Origin: Henriciella mobilis | GTDB taxonomy: Bacteria > Pseudomonadota > Alphaproteobacteria > Caulobacterales > Hyphomonadaceae | Length of the DNA: 64,000 bases | NCBI RefSeq assembly: GCF_003576315.1 | Contig: NZ_QWFZ01000016.1 | Coordinates: forward strand, 1-64,000 | Reading direction: 5' to 3' | Part shown: positions 26,111 through 33,011 of the stretch, in pieces | Numbering within the stretch: position 1 is the first letter of the stretch | Layout of the letters: every line of letters begins with the position of its first letter | Position numbers and translations under genes: made by a program | Notes under the pieces: model-generated | Database searches by the model: none | Told to the model about the DNA's origin: nothing | The model's input: only the letters and a program-made list of their open reading frames with translations

Positions 26111-26983
26111 ATGTTGGAAGACCGCAAGCAAAAAGCCCGTGCGTGGTTCGAATCACTTCAGGGCGACATCATCGCCCGGTTCGAGGCGCTGGAAGACGAA
26201 GCCCAGCCGCCGCTCTATCACGGCGAACCCGGCCGATTCGTGAAAACGCCCTGGACGCGCGGCGACGGGTCTGAAGACCTTGGCGGCGGCACCATGGCGA
26301 TCATGAAGGGCAAGCTCTTCGAGAAGGTCGGCGTGCATGTCTCCTGCGTCTATGGCGACTTCTCCGAAGCTTTCCGCGCGCAGATCCCCGGCGCCGACAA
26401 GTCGGGCGGCAAGTTCTGGGCCTCCGGCATCTCGCTTATCGCGCACATGCACAATCCGCGCGTGCCGGCCGTTCACATGAATACGCGCATGCTGGTCACC
26501 GCCGACAGCTGGTTCGGAGGCGGCGGTGACCTGACGCCCCTGCTCGACTATCAGCGCGAAGAGGATTTTCCGGACACGGTCGACTTTCACGCCGCCTTCA
26601 AGGCCGCCTGCGACAAGCACGATCCGGAATATTATCCGCGCATGAAGCAGCAGTGCGACGAGTATTTCTACCTGCCCCACCGCTCAGAGCCGCGCGGCAC
26701 GGGCGGCATCTTCTACGACCGCCACAATACCGGTGACTGGGAGGCAGACTTCGCCTTCACCCAGGATGTCGGGCGCGCCTTTGCCGACATCTATCCGCAG
26801 CTCGTGCGCCGGCGCATGGTCGAAAGCTGGACGCCGGAGCAGCGCGAGGAACAGCTGATCCGGCGCGGACGCTATGTCGAGTTCAACCTGCTCTATGACC
26901 GTGGCACCACCTTCGGGCTGAAGACCGGCGGAAACGTGAACTCGATCCTGTCCTCCATGCCGCCCGTGGTGAAGTGGCCTTGA
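26111..26983 (+). CDS. hemF: Oxygen-dependent coproporphyrinogen III oxidase
   Basis: 290 aa from the ATG at 26111 ([20 protein letters not shown]); the frame is open further upstream but that part does not look like HemF. Conserved segments are [52 protein letters not shown] and [17 protein letters not shown]. It converts coproporphyrinogen III to protoporphyrinogen IX in heme synthesis using O2. Its place beside the bc1 and cbb3 genes fits heme demand. The ribosome site is weak. Confidence 0.94.
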   Translation: MLEDRKQKARAWFESLQGDIIARFEALEDEAQPPLYHGEPGRFVKTPWTRGDGSEDLGGGTMAIMKGKLFEKVGVHVSCVYGDFSEAFRAQIPGADKSGGKFWASGISLIAHMHNPRVPAVHMNTRMLVTADSWFGGGGDLTPLLDYQREEDFPDTVDFHAAFKAACDKHDPEYYPRMKQQCDEYFYLPHRSEPRGTGGIFYDRHNTGDWEADFAFTQDVGRAFADIYPQLVRRRMVESWTPEQREEQLIRRGRYVEFNLLYDRGTTFGLKTGGNVNSILSSMPPVVKWP

Positions 26984-26987
26984 GGCG

Positions 26988-27374
26988 TCAGGCAGGCTCG
27001 GTATTCTCCCGCAGCCAGTTGGCATAAGGCTGGTAATCGATTTCACCCGCTGCCAGCATCAGCGTCCAGGCGAGCCGGTCGGCCATCGGCGCAACAAGTT
27101 TCAGGCCATTTGCCCGCAGGAAAGTGAGGCACGCGACATAGCCCGTCCGCTGGTTGCCATCGATGAAGGGATGGTTCTGGATAATCCAGCCAGCATAGAG
27201 CGCCCCGAGCGTGCAGAGGTCATGTTCCCCGTAGCCGAACGCGTTCAGCGGCCGCGCAAGGGCGCTATCCAGGAGACCTTCATCGCGTGTCCCTCCAGCA
27301 CCGCCATGCAAGGCGAGCTGTCTGTCGTGAACTTGCAGGATGAACGCCTTGTCGAGCCATCGCGGCTCCTTCAT
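26988..27374 (-). CDS. doc: Doc-type toxin (Fic fold)
   Basis: 128 aa. The Fic/Doc motif HPFIDGNQRTG (His68 to Arg76) is intact, and GGTRDEGLLDSALARPLNAFGYGEHDL is the usual Doc N-terminal segment. Doc toxins phosphorylate elongation factor Tu and stop translation. The gene overlaps its upstream partner by four bases (ATGA), the normal toxin-antitoxin arrangement. The partner is an AbrB-type protein rather than Phd. Confidence 0.88.
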   Translation of the reverse strand: MKEPRWLDKAFILQVHDRQLALHGGAGGTRDEGLLDSALARPLNAFGYGEHDLCTLGALYAGWIIQNHPFIDGNQRTGYVACLTFLRANGLKLVAPMADRLAWTLMLAAGEIDYQPYANWLRENTEPA

Positions 27375-27664
27375 TTGGCGATCGCCCTCAGGACGGCGCG
27401 ATTCTCCGCCATGATCTCTTCCGCCATGGACATGAGATCGTCCGCTTCGCGGTCGACTACGGCCAATTCGATCCGGCCATCCTCCGTCTGGACGATATCG
27501 ACCGTATCGCCTTCCTCAACACCAAGGGTATTGAGAATGTCGCGCGGCAGGATCACGCCCAACGAATTCCCGATCTTGCGGACTTTCATGCTGGCAGACA
27601 CCGGCGGCGTCAGCGGGGCCTTGCCAGCTTCCCTCAAACCCTTGTCTGTCTTGCGATCCGTCAT
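27371..27664 (-). CDS. AbrB/MazE-type antitoxin of the Doc pair
   Basis: 97 aa. The SpoVT/AbrB DNA-binding hairpin is MKVRKIGNSLGVILPRDILNTLGVEEGDTVDI (about 26-57). A C-terminal tail (VDREADDLMSMAEEIMAENRAVLRAI) probably binds the toxin. The start at 27664 has AAGGA nine bases upstream; the ATG at 27589, immediately before the AbrB domain, lacks a ribosome site. It probably represses its own promoter through the paired GTTAKAAC sites upstream. Confidence 0.85.
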   Translation of the reverse strand: MTDRKTDKGLREAGKAPLTPPVSASMKVRKIGNSLGVILPRDILNTLGVEEGDTVDIVQTEDGRIELAVVDREADDLMSMAEEIMAENRAVLRAIAK

Positions 27665-27679
27665 GGCGAGCGTCCTTGA

Positions 27680-27699
27680 GTTAGAACAAAAGTTATAAC
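27680..27699 (-). promoter_or_regulatory. Paired GTTAKAAC operator candidate of the toxin-antitoxin operon
   Basis: GTTAGAAC (27680-27687) and GTTATAAC (27692-27699) are two palindromic boxes 12 bp apart, centred about 25 bp upstream of the antitoxin ATG. The second box contains TATAAC on the minus strand, which could be the -10 element, so binding would block transcription. Confidence 0.5.
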
Positions 27700-27720
27700 A
27701 CGCTCATCTTTAACGAGCAA

Positions 27721-28917
27721 TCAGCTCAACTTGCCCAGCCGCTCCAGCAGCTGATCGCGGCCTGGCTGGAAGTCCTCGGCCATCCACCACTCTTCGAGTT
27801 TGCGCAAAGCCTGTCCGATTTCCGGACCCTTGAGGCCGGCGGCCAGTGCGTCGTCCCCGCCGACGGGAAACTCCGGCCGCTTCCAGGCACGCACCGCAAA
27901 CAGCAGGTCGCGCACATCCCGGCCCGAGGTCAGCGCCCGGTCGACGACGGCCTGCTTGCCATGCCAGTAGAGCGCCTGCCTCAGCTGGCGCCCGTTCATG
28001 CCTGACACATCGGGCAGGTTGTCGGCGGCCCACATGGTCAGCCGGTTGGCCTCCGCATTCGACAGGCGCAGGCGTTTCGACACCGCCAGCACCGAATTGG
28101 CGCTGCGATGGATCAACGCCATCAGGCGCAGCATCGGGTCGGCCTGCACGCCAGCCAGCGTCTGGCTGACGCGCAAATCGTGCAGCCCGTCCAGCGTTTC
28201 GGCTTCCGGCAGGAAGATCGCCAGCACGCCGCTATCCTGCATCGCGGTGACCGCCTCTGTCGGGTCGGGCGCGGCGAGCAGCTTGTGCAGCTCCTTCCAG
28301 ATTCGCTCAGCGGCGATCTTCTTCAGGCCCTCTTTCTGGCGCGCGCAGGCGGCCAGGCCGTCCGCGTCGATGCCGGCGCCATACCAGGCATTGAAGCGGA
28401 AGAAGCGCAGGATGCGCAGGAAATCCTCACGCAGGCGCATGTCCGCATCGCCGATGAAGATGACGCGGCCTGCCTCGGCATCCTCGATCCCACCGCCGAC
28501 CGGGTCGTGCACCGTCCCGTCGCGGTCGGCATAAAGCGCATTGAGGCGGAAGTCGCGCCGCCCGGCATCCTCGGCCCAGTCCTCGGTGAAGGCGACGACA
28601 GCGCGGCGCCCGTCCGTCTCGACATCGCGGCGCAGCGTGGTGATCTCGAACGGCTTGCCATCGATGACCGCCGTGATCGTGCCATGGTCGATCCCGGTCG
28701 GTATGGCGCGGATGCCCGCCGCCTCCAGCGCCTTGATGACGCTCTCGGGCTCGATCTGGGTGGCAATGTCGATATCGTCGACGGGCCGGTCCATGATCGC
28801 ATTGCGCACGCAGCCGCCGACAAATCGCGCCCCGCCCGGCCGGACAGCCTCAAGCGCAGCCATGACGGCGAGGGTTCTCGGATCGGTCAGCCAGTCCTGT
28901 CCAGAAATGGAGATCAT
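27721..28917 (-). CDS. cca: CCA tRNA nucleotidyltransferase / poly(A) polymerase family
   Basis: 398 aa class II nucleotidyltransferase. RFVGGCVRNAIMDRPVDDIDIAT contains the GG-x-VR start and the catalytic pair Asp48/Asp50. The RRDFRLNALYADRDG and FLRILRFFRF segments follow, then a helical C-terminal tRNA-binding part. It adds or repairs the 3' CCA of tRNAs. It fits the tRNA-Ser gene here, which encodes no CCA. It overlaps the next upstream gene by four bases. Confidence 0.92.
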   Translation of the reverse strand: MISISGQDWLTDPRTLAVMAALEAVRPGGARFVGGCVRNAIMDRPVDDIDIATQIEPESVIKALEAAGIRAIPTGIDHGTITAVIDGKPFEITTLRRDVETDGRRAVVAFTEDWAEDAGRRDFRLNALYADRDGTVHDPVGGGIEDAEAGRVIFIGDADMRLREDFLRILRFFRFNAWYGAGIDADGLAACARQKEGLKKIAAERIWKELHKLLAAPDPTEAVTAMQDSGVLAIFLPEAETLDGLHDLRVSQTLAGVQADPMLRLMALIHRSANSVLAVSKRLRLSNAEANRLTMWAADNLPDVSGMNGRQLRQALYWHGKQAVVDRALTSGRDVRDLLFAVRAWKRPEFPVGGDDALAAGLKGPEIGQALRKLEEWWMAEDFQPGRDQLLERLGKLS

Positions 28918-29354
28918 TCTGGCAATTCGGAATTGTCAGGTAGCGTATCCGAGGCCGGCGGATCGCCTTCCGGGCGCTCTTCTACCGGCCCGGCCGGGAT
29001 ATTCGGGCCTGCCGGATCTGTTTCGCCAAGACCGTGCGCCTGCCCGCCCGGGTCGCGGCTTGCCGGACGGCCAAGGTCGTTCTTGATCTTCTCGCACGGC
29101 ACTTCCTGCCCGCCGACCATCTTCCCATCGACCAGCCGTCGCGGCTCGTAGCACATCTCGCGACCGCCCCGGTCCATGAAGATAAGGACAACCCAGGCCG
29201 CGATCGCCAGGAACGCCCCGACACCGAACAGCACCGCAATCGGCCAGGGCTTGCGGCCCTCCTCAATCGCTTCCTGCGTGGCCAGCCGCCAGAGCCCGAA
29301 AGCCGCGAAGGGCGACAGGAAAATGACCAGTTCGAATATCAGCCTGTAAGTCAC
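28914..29354 (-). CDS. DUF6111-type small membrane protein
   Basis: 146 aa. Two membrane helices (about 5-24, LIFELVIFLSPFAAFGLWRL; and 38-60, IAVLFGVGAFLAIAAWVVLIFM) are followed by a Cys-containing soluble segment (CYEPRRLVDGKMVGGQEVPC) and a Pro/Glu tail. I associate it with DUF6111 by pattern. It is wedged between the Nudix and cca genes with four-base overlaps on both sides, so it is probably co-expressed with them. Confidence 0.8.
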   Translation of the reverse strand: MTYRLIFELVIFLSPFAAFGLWRLATQEAIEEGRKPWPIAVLFGVGAFLAIAAWVVLIFMDRGGREMCYEPRRLVDGKMVGGQEVPCEKIKNDLGRPASRDPGGQAHGLGETDPAGPNIPAGPVEERPEGDPPASDTLPDNSELPE

Positions 29355-29989
29355 GCCTCGGTTTCCTCCTCCGACTCGTACAGCCGTTCATATAAAGCGC
29401 GTATGATCCCTGCCGTCACGCCCCATATCCGGTGGCCCTCATACGGCATCTCGAAATAGTGCCGGGTCTGCCCGCCCCAGTCGGCGGACCGCTTGTGATG
29501 GTTGCGCGCGCTCATCAGGAAGGAAAGCGGGGTTTCGAAGACATCGGCCACCTCTGTCGGATCCGGCTTCGGCTCGAAATCCGCTGGCAGGACGCCGATC
29601 ACGGGCACGATCCGGAAGGCTGTCCCTGTGAGATAGGGCGATCCGCGCGCAATCAACTGCACGGTCGACGGATCGACGCCGACCTCCTCCTCGGCCTCAC
29701 GCAGCGCGGCCTCGATTTCGTCGGCATCGGCCGGGTCGACCTTGCCACCCGGAAAAGCCACCTGACCGGGATGGGTTGGCATCGTGTCGGGGCGGTGGGT
29801 GAGCAGGGCTGTGGGCCCGCCAGGCCGGGGAATGATCGGCACGAGCACCGCCGCCGGGCGGATATTCTCGATGGCGGATGCATCCAGGAACTCGATGTCG
29901 CCACCTTCAGGCAGGCGCTCGCGGCCCTCGACCGGGTCGAGGCGCAGGCGCGCACGCGCAAGAAAGTCATCGAGATCGACAAAGGACAT
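29351..29989 (-). CDS. Nudix CoA pyrophosphatase
   Basis: 212 aa. The Nudix box reads GGKVDPADADEIEAALREAEEEVGV, with the insertion after GGK seen in the NudL/CoAse group. The PGQVAFPGGK stretch before it and SFLMSARNHH after it fit. It probably hydrolyses CoA or related dinucleotides to 4'-phosphopantetheine and 3',5'-ADP. It is followed by the membrane protein and cca in a coupled run. Confidence 0.86.
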   Translation of the reverse strand: MSFVDLDDFLARARLRLDPVEGRERLPEGGDIEFLDASAIENIRPAAVLVPIIPRPGGPTALLTHRPDTMPTHPGQVAFPGGKVDPADADEIEAALREAEEEVGVDPSTVQLIARGSPYLTGTAFRIVPVIGVLPADFEPKPDPTEVADVFETPLSFLMSARNHHKRSADWGGQTRHYFEMPYEGHRIWGVTAGIIRALYERLYESEEETEA

Positions 29990-29995
29990 GGGCGT

Positions 29996-30598
29996 CTATT
30001 CAGCCGGGCCGAGCGGAAAGAAAACCCCTTTTGACCAGACGCCCAGCATCTCGCCGCCGTCCGGGTCCGGTTCGGCCAGCCCGGCCAGTTCATAGAAGAC
30101 AGGCCGTGACAGCTTGGCCTCCAGCCGGCCTCTTATGTGGATGTATGGCGCCGGTTCGCCTGTCTCCCCGTCTGTTTCGATGCGGATCGGGTGGTCCGGG
30201 CCGGCTACGGCGATATCGCCGAGATTGGTGCTGAAGGCGAGGCTCTGGCCCGTGCCTTCCTCCTCGGCCCGGTCGACCCGCACTGCGACAAAAGGCGCGT
30301 CCTCGACATGCACGACGACTTTCTCATACGGCGTCACCAGCCAGTACGAGCCATCCTCATCGCGGCGCAGGATGGTCGAGAACAGGCGGACAAGCTTCTT
30401 GCGGTTGATTCGCGAGCCTTCATGCCACCAGCTGCCATCGGCCCGGATTTCCATGTCGATATCGGCCGACCGCTCCGGATTCCACTTGTCCACGGGAGGC
30501 AATTTCCGCCCGGACGGATCGGGTGCGATCTGTTTCAGCAGCTCTTCGAGACTGATTGCAGTGTTCTGATTGGATTTCACGTCGCGCTCCGCCATCAT
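29996..30598 (-). CDS. DUF1285 protein
   Basis: 200 aa. DMEIRADGSWWHEGSRINRKKLVRLFSTILRRDEDGSYWLVTPYEKVVVHVEDAPF is the DUF1285 pattern, and FYELAGLAE near the end completes it. The fold is small and beta-rich, and the function is unknown. It heads the DUF1285 - Nudix - DUF6111 - cca run on the minus strand, divergent from moxR. Confidence 0.85.
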   Translation of the reverse strand: MMAERDVKSNQNTAISLEELLKQIAPDPSGRKLPPVDKWNPERSADIDMEIRADGSWWHEGSRINRKKLVRLFSTILRRDEDGSYWLVTPYEKVVVHVEDAPFVAVRVDRAEEEGTGQSLAFSTNLGDIAVAGPDHPIRIETDGETGEPAPYIHIRGRLEAKLSRPVFYELAGLAEPDPDGGEMLGVWSKGVFFPLGPAE

Positions 30599-30619
30599 TT
30601 TGCCTAGGGTCCATATTCA

Positions 30620-30677
30620 ATTCTTTTGTCGGAGTGACAGGCCAAAGAATGAAGTATCGACCCCAGACCTAGGTCTG
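30620..30677. promoter_or_regulatory. Inverted repeats in the DUF1285-moxR divergent promoter region
   Basis: ATTCTTT (30620-30626) and AAAGAAT (30644-30650) form a 7-bp inverted repeat. CAGACCTAGGTCTG (30664-30677) is a perfect 14-bp palindrome 29 bp before the moxR ATG. Either could be a regulator site for the divergent genes. Confidence 0.45.
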
Positions 30678-30706
30678 TTGTAGGCGGGAGTGAAGACGGA
30701 GACCTT

Positions 30707-31696
30707 ATGGCAGACGATAATCAGGCCATCGTACAAGACGCAGAAGCCGCGAGCGAAACGCTTGCGAAGGTGAAGGAAGAGATCGCCAAGGCGGTGTTCG
30801 GACAGGACCGGGTGATCGAGCTGGCGCTGTCCGCCATCCTGGCCGGCGGGCATGCCCTGCTGATCGGCGCGCCGGGCCTTGCCAAGACACGCCTCGTCGA
30901 GGCGATGGGCACCGCGCTCGGCCTCGATGAAGCCCGCATACAGTTCACGCCGGACCTGATGCCATCGGACATTCTCGGCTCCGAAGTGCTGGACGAAACC
31001 GCCAGCGGCGAGCGCAGCTTCCGCTTCATCAAGGGCCCGATCTTTACCCAGCTGCTGATGGCCGACGAAATCAACCGCGCCAGCCCGCGCACACAGTCAG
31101 CCCTGCTGCAGGCCATGCAGGAGCGCCATGTCACCGTCGCCGGCGTGCGCTACGACCTGCCCGCCCCGTTCCATGTCCTCGCCACCCAGAACCCGATCGA
31201 GCAGGAAGGCACCTATCCGCTGCCTGAAGCCCAGCTCGACCGTTTCCTGCTGAAGATCGACGTCACCTATCCCGATATCGACACCGAGCGGAAAATCCTG
31301 ATCGAGACGACCGGCGCGAACGAGGCCGAGGTCGAGGCGGCCCTTTCCGGAGAAGAATTGCAGAAACTCCAGGCGCTGGTGCGCCAGATGCCGGTCGGGG
31401 AAAAAGTGCTCGCAGCCATCCTTGCAACCATTCGCGAGGCCCGGCCCGAACAGACATCCGACGAGCGCGTGAAACGCTTCGTCGACTGGGGGCCGAGCCC
31501 GCGCGCCGGTCAGGCGCTGATGCTGGCCTGCCGCGCCCGCGCCCTGCTGCGTGGACGCCTTGCGCCATCTCTGGAAGACGTCGAGGCACTGGCCGAACCC
31601 TGCCTCGGACACCGTATGGCGATGCGCTATGACCCGACCGGACAAGCCCCGCCGCTGCGCGACCTGATTGGAGATCTCGCAAAGGCCGCTGTCTGA
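30707..31696 (+). CDS. moxR: MoxR-family AAA+ ATPase
   Basis: 329 aa. The Walker A region is IGAPGLAKTRLVEAM, Walker B LLMADEINRASPRTQSALLQAMQE, then VATQNPIEQEGTYPLPEAQLDRF (sensor region) and a C-terminal lid. MoxR proteins act as chaperones for proteins with VWA domains. Here it leads an operon with a DUF58 protein and two large membrane proteins carrying VWA-like domains. GGAGA precedes the ATG. Confidence 0.94.
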   Translation: MADDNQAIVQDAEAASETLAKVKEEIAKAVFGQDRVIELALSAILAGGHALLIGAPGLAKTRLVEAMGTALGLDEARIQFTPDLMPSDILGSEVLDETASGERSFRFIKGPIFTQLLMADEINRASPRTQSALLQAMQERHVTVAGVRYDLPAPFHVLATQNPIEQEGTYPLPEAQLDRFLLKIDVTYPDIDTERKILIETTGANEAEVEAALSGEELQKLQALVRQMPVGEKVLAAILATIREARPEQTSDERVKRFVDWGPSPRAGQALMLACRARALLRGRLAPSLEDVEALAEPCLGHRMAMRYDPTGQAPPLRDLIGDLAKAAV

Positions 31697-31698
31697 AG

Positions 31699-32148
31699 AT
31701 GAGCTTCGCGCTGCGTTCCACTTGCATGCTCGCCGGCATCGGCCTCGCAGGCGCAAGCGCGCTGCAGGGCTGTGCACGCGGCGATGACGGCGTGGACGCG
31801 CAGGCCCTGGCCCAGTGCCACCGCACGATCCAGCGGGCGACCCTCGCCGTGCAGGTGGCCGGGCCGGTCATGACTTATGAAGAACGCTCGGCGGCGCGCC
31901 GCCAGCTGGAAGACGCCGATCACCGCCTGCTGCATGTCTGGGCACAGGAAGAGGGCCTTTCCATCAGCGCGGCCCAGTTTGCTGAAGAGGCGCCCCGGGC
32001 GGTCGCCTTTCTCGAGGGTATAGATGCCGAAGCCGGCCTCAGCGAGCAGGAGAAGCTCTCAGCCCTCTCGGCTGCCGCAGACGCGCCGGAAGCCTGGCGG
32101 GACCATGTCAGCCGGGCGCTCAACTGCGCCGGAAGGCTGGCGCCATGA
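31699..32148 (+). CDS. Small lipoprotein in the moxR operon, unknown
   Basis: 149 aa. The N-terminus MSFALRSTCMLAGIGLAGASALQGCARG carries a lipobox-like LQGC at residue 25. The remainder is helical and charged with no motif I recognise. It starts two bases after moxR and overlaps the DUF58 gene by four bases, so it is an integral part of this operon. Confidence 0.75.
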   Translation: MSFALRSTCMLAGIGLAGASALQGCARGDDGVDAQALAQCHRTIQRATLAVQVAGPVMTYEERSAARRQLEDADHRLLHVWAQEEGLSISAAQFAEEAPRAVAFLEGIDAEAGLSEQEKLSALSAAADAPEAWRDHVSRALNCAGRLAP

Positions 32149-33011
32149 TGGATGCCGCCACCCTGCGCGCCGAAGCCGAGGCCCTCGCCCGCGCCCTGCC
32201 GGGTGTGGGTCTCAATGCCCGCGCCGCCGACGCGGCCCATCTCGGCGCAGCTGGCCGCAAGCGGGCCGGGACCGGCGAACAGTTCTGGCAGTACCGTCAT
32301 TATGCGCATGAAGACGCTGCCCAGCGGATCGACTGGCGCCGCTCTGCACGCGGTGACGACCTCTATGTGCGCGAGTCCGAACTGGAAACCTCGCGAACGG
32401 TCCTCTTCTGGAGCGATCCGCATCAGGGCTTCGACTGGTCAGGCGAGCCGACCCGCCTGCACAAGGCCGATGCCGCGCGGGTCTGCATGCTCGCCGCCGG
32501 CCTCATCCTGTCCAAGGCCGGCGAACGCATCGGCGCGCTGGCCGGCAGCCGTGCGCCCAGCTTCGGCAAGGCCGCTGTCGACAAGCTCGCCGAGGACCTG
32601 ACCTTGGGCAATGGCGAGGCTTTCCCGCCGCCGCCGCGCTACCAGTCCATCTTCGTCATCGCGAGTGACTTCTACGACCCGATCGACGTCTGGCGCGACC
32701 GGCTGGCCCCATTGGCGGCAAAGTCGAAGGAAGGCGTCCTGATCGCTGTGCGCGACCCGATCGAGGAAGCCTTCCCGTGGAAGGGCCGCGTGCGCTTTTC
32801 CCGGCCCGGCGCCTCGCTGTCCCGGATTTTTGGCCGCACCGAGTCGATCCGTGAGGACTATCTCGCCCGCTACAAGGCGCACTTCGAGGCTCTTGAAGCG
32901 CTGGCCGCCGGGATGGGCTGGCAGCTCATCCGGCATTCGACAGGCACGCCGCTGCAGCGCTGCGCCTCCGATCTCAAACAGGCGCTCGAACTGTTCGGTG
33001 CGCGGCTATGA
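32145..33011 (+). CDS. DUF58 protein
   Basis: 288 aa. The DUF58 signature includes QFWQYRHYAHEDAAQRIDWRRSARGDDLYVRESELE. The later part resembles a VWA fold without a complete metal site. DUF58 proteins travel with MoxR ATPases and are thought to be partners or substrates. It overlaps its neighbours by four bases at both ends. Confidence 0.9.
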   Translation: MMDAATLRAEAEALARALPGVGLNARAADAAHLGAAGRKRAGTGEQFWQYRHYAHEDAAQRIDWRRSARGDDLYVRESELETSRTVLFWSDPHQGFDWSGEPTRLHKADAARVCMLAAGLILSKAGERIGALAGSRAPSFGKAAVDKLAEDLTLGNGEAFPPPPRYQSIFVIASDFYDPIDVWRDRLAPLAAKSKEGVLIAVRDPIEEAFPWKGRVRFSRPGASLSRIFGRTESIREDYLARYKAHFEALEALAAGMGWQLIRHSTGTPLQRCASDLKQALELFGARL

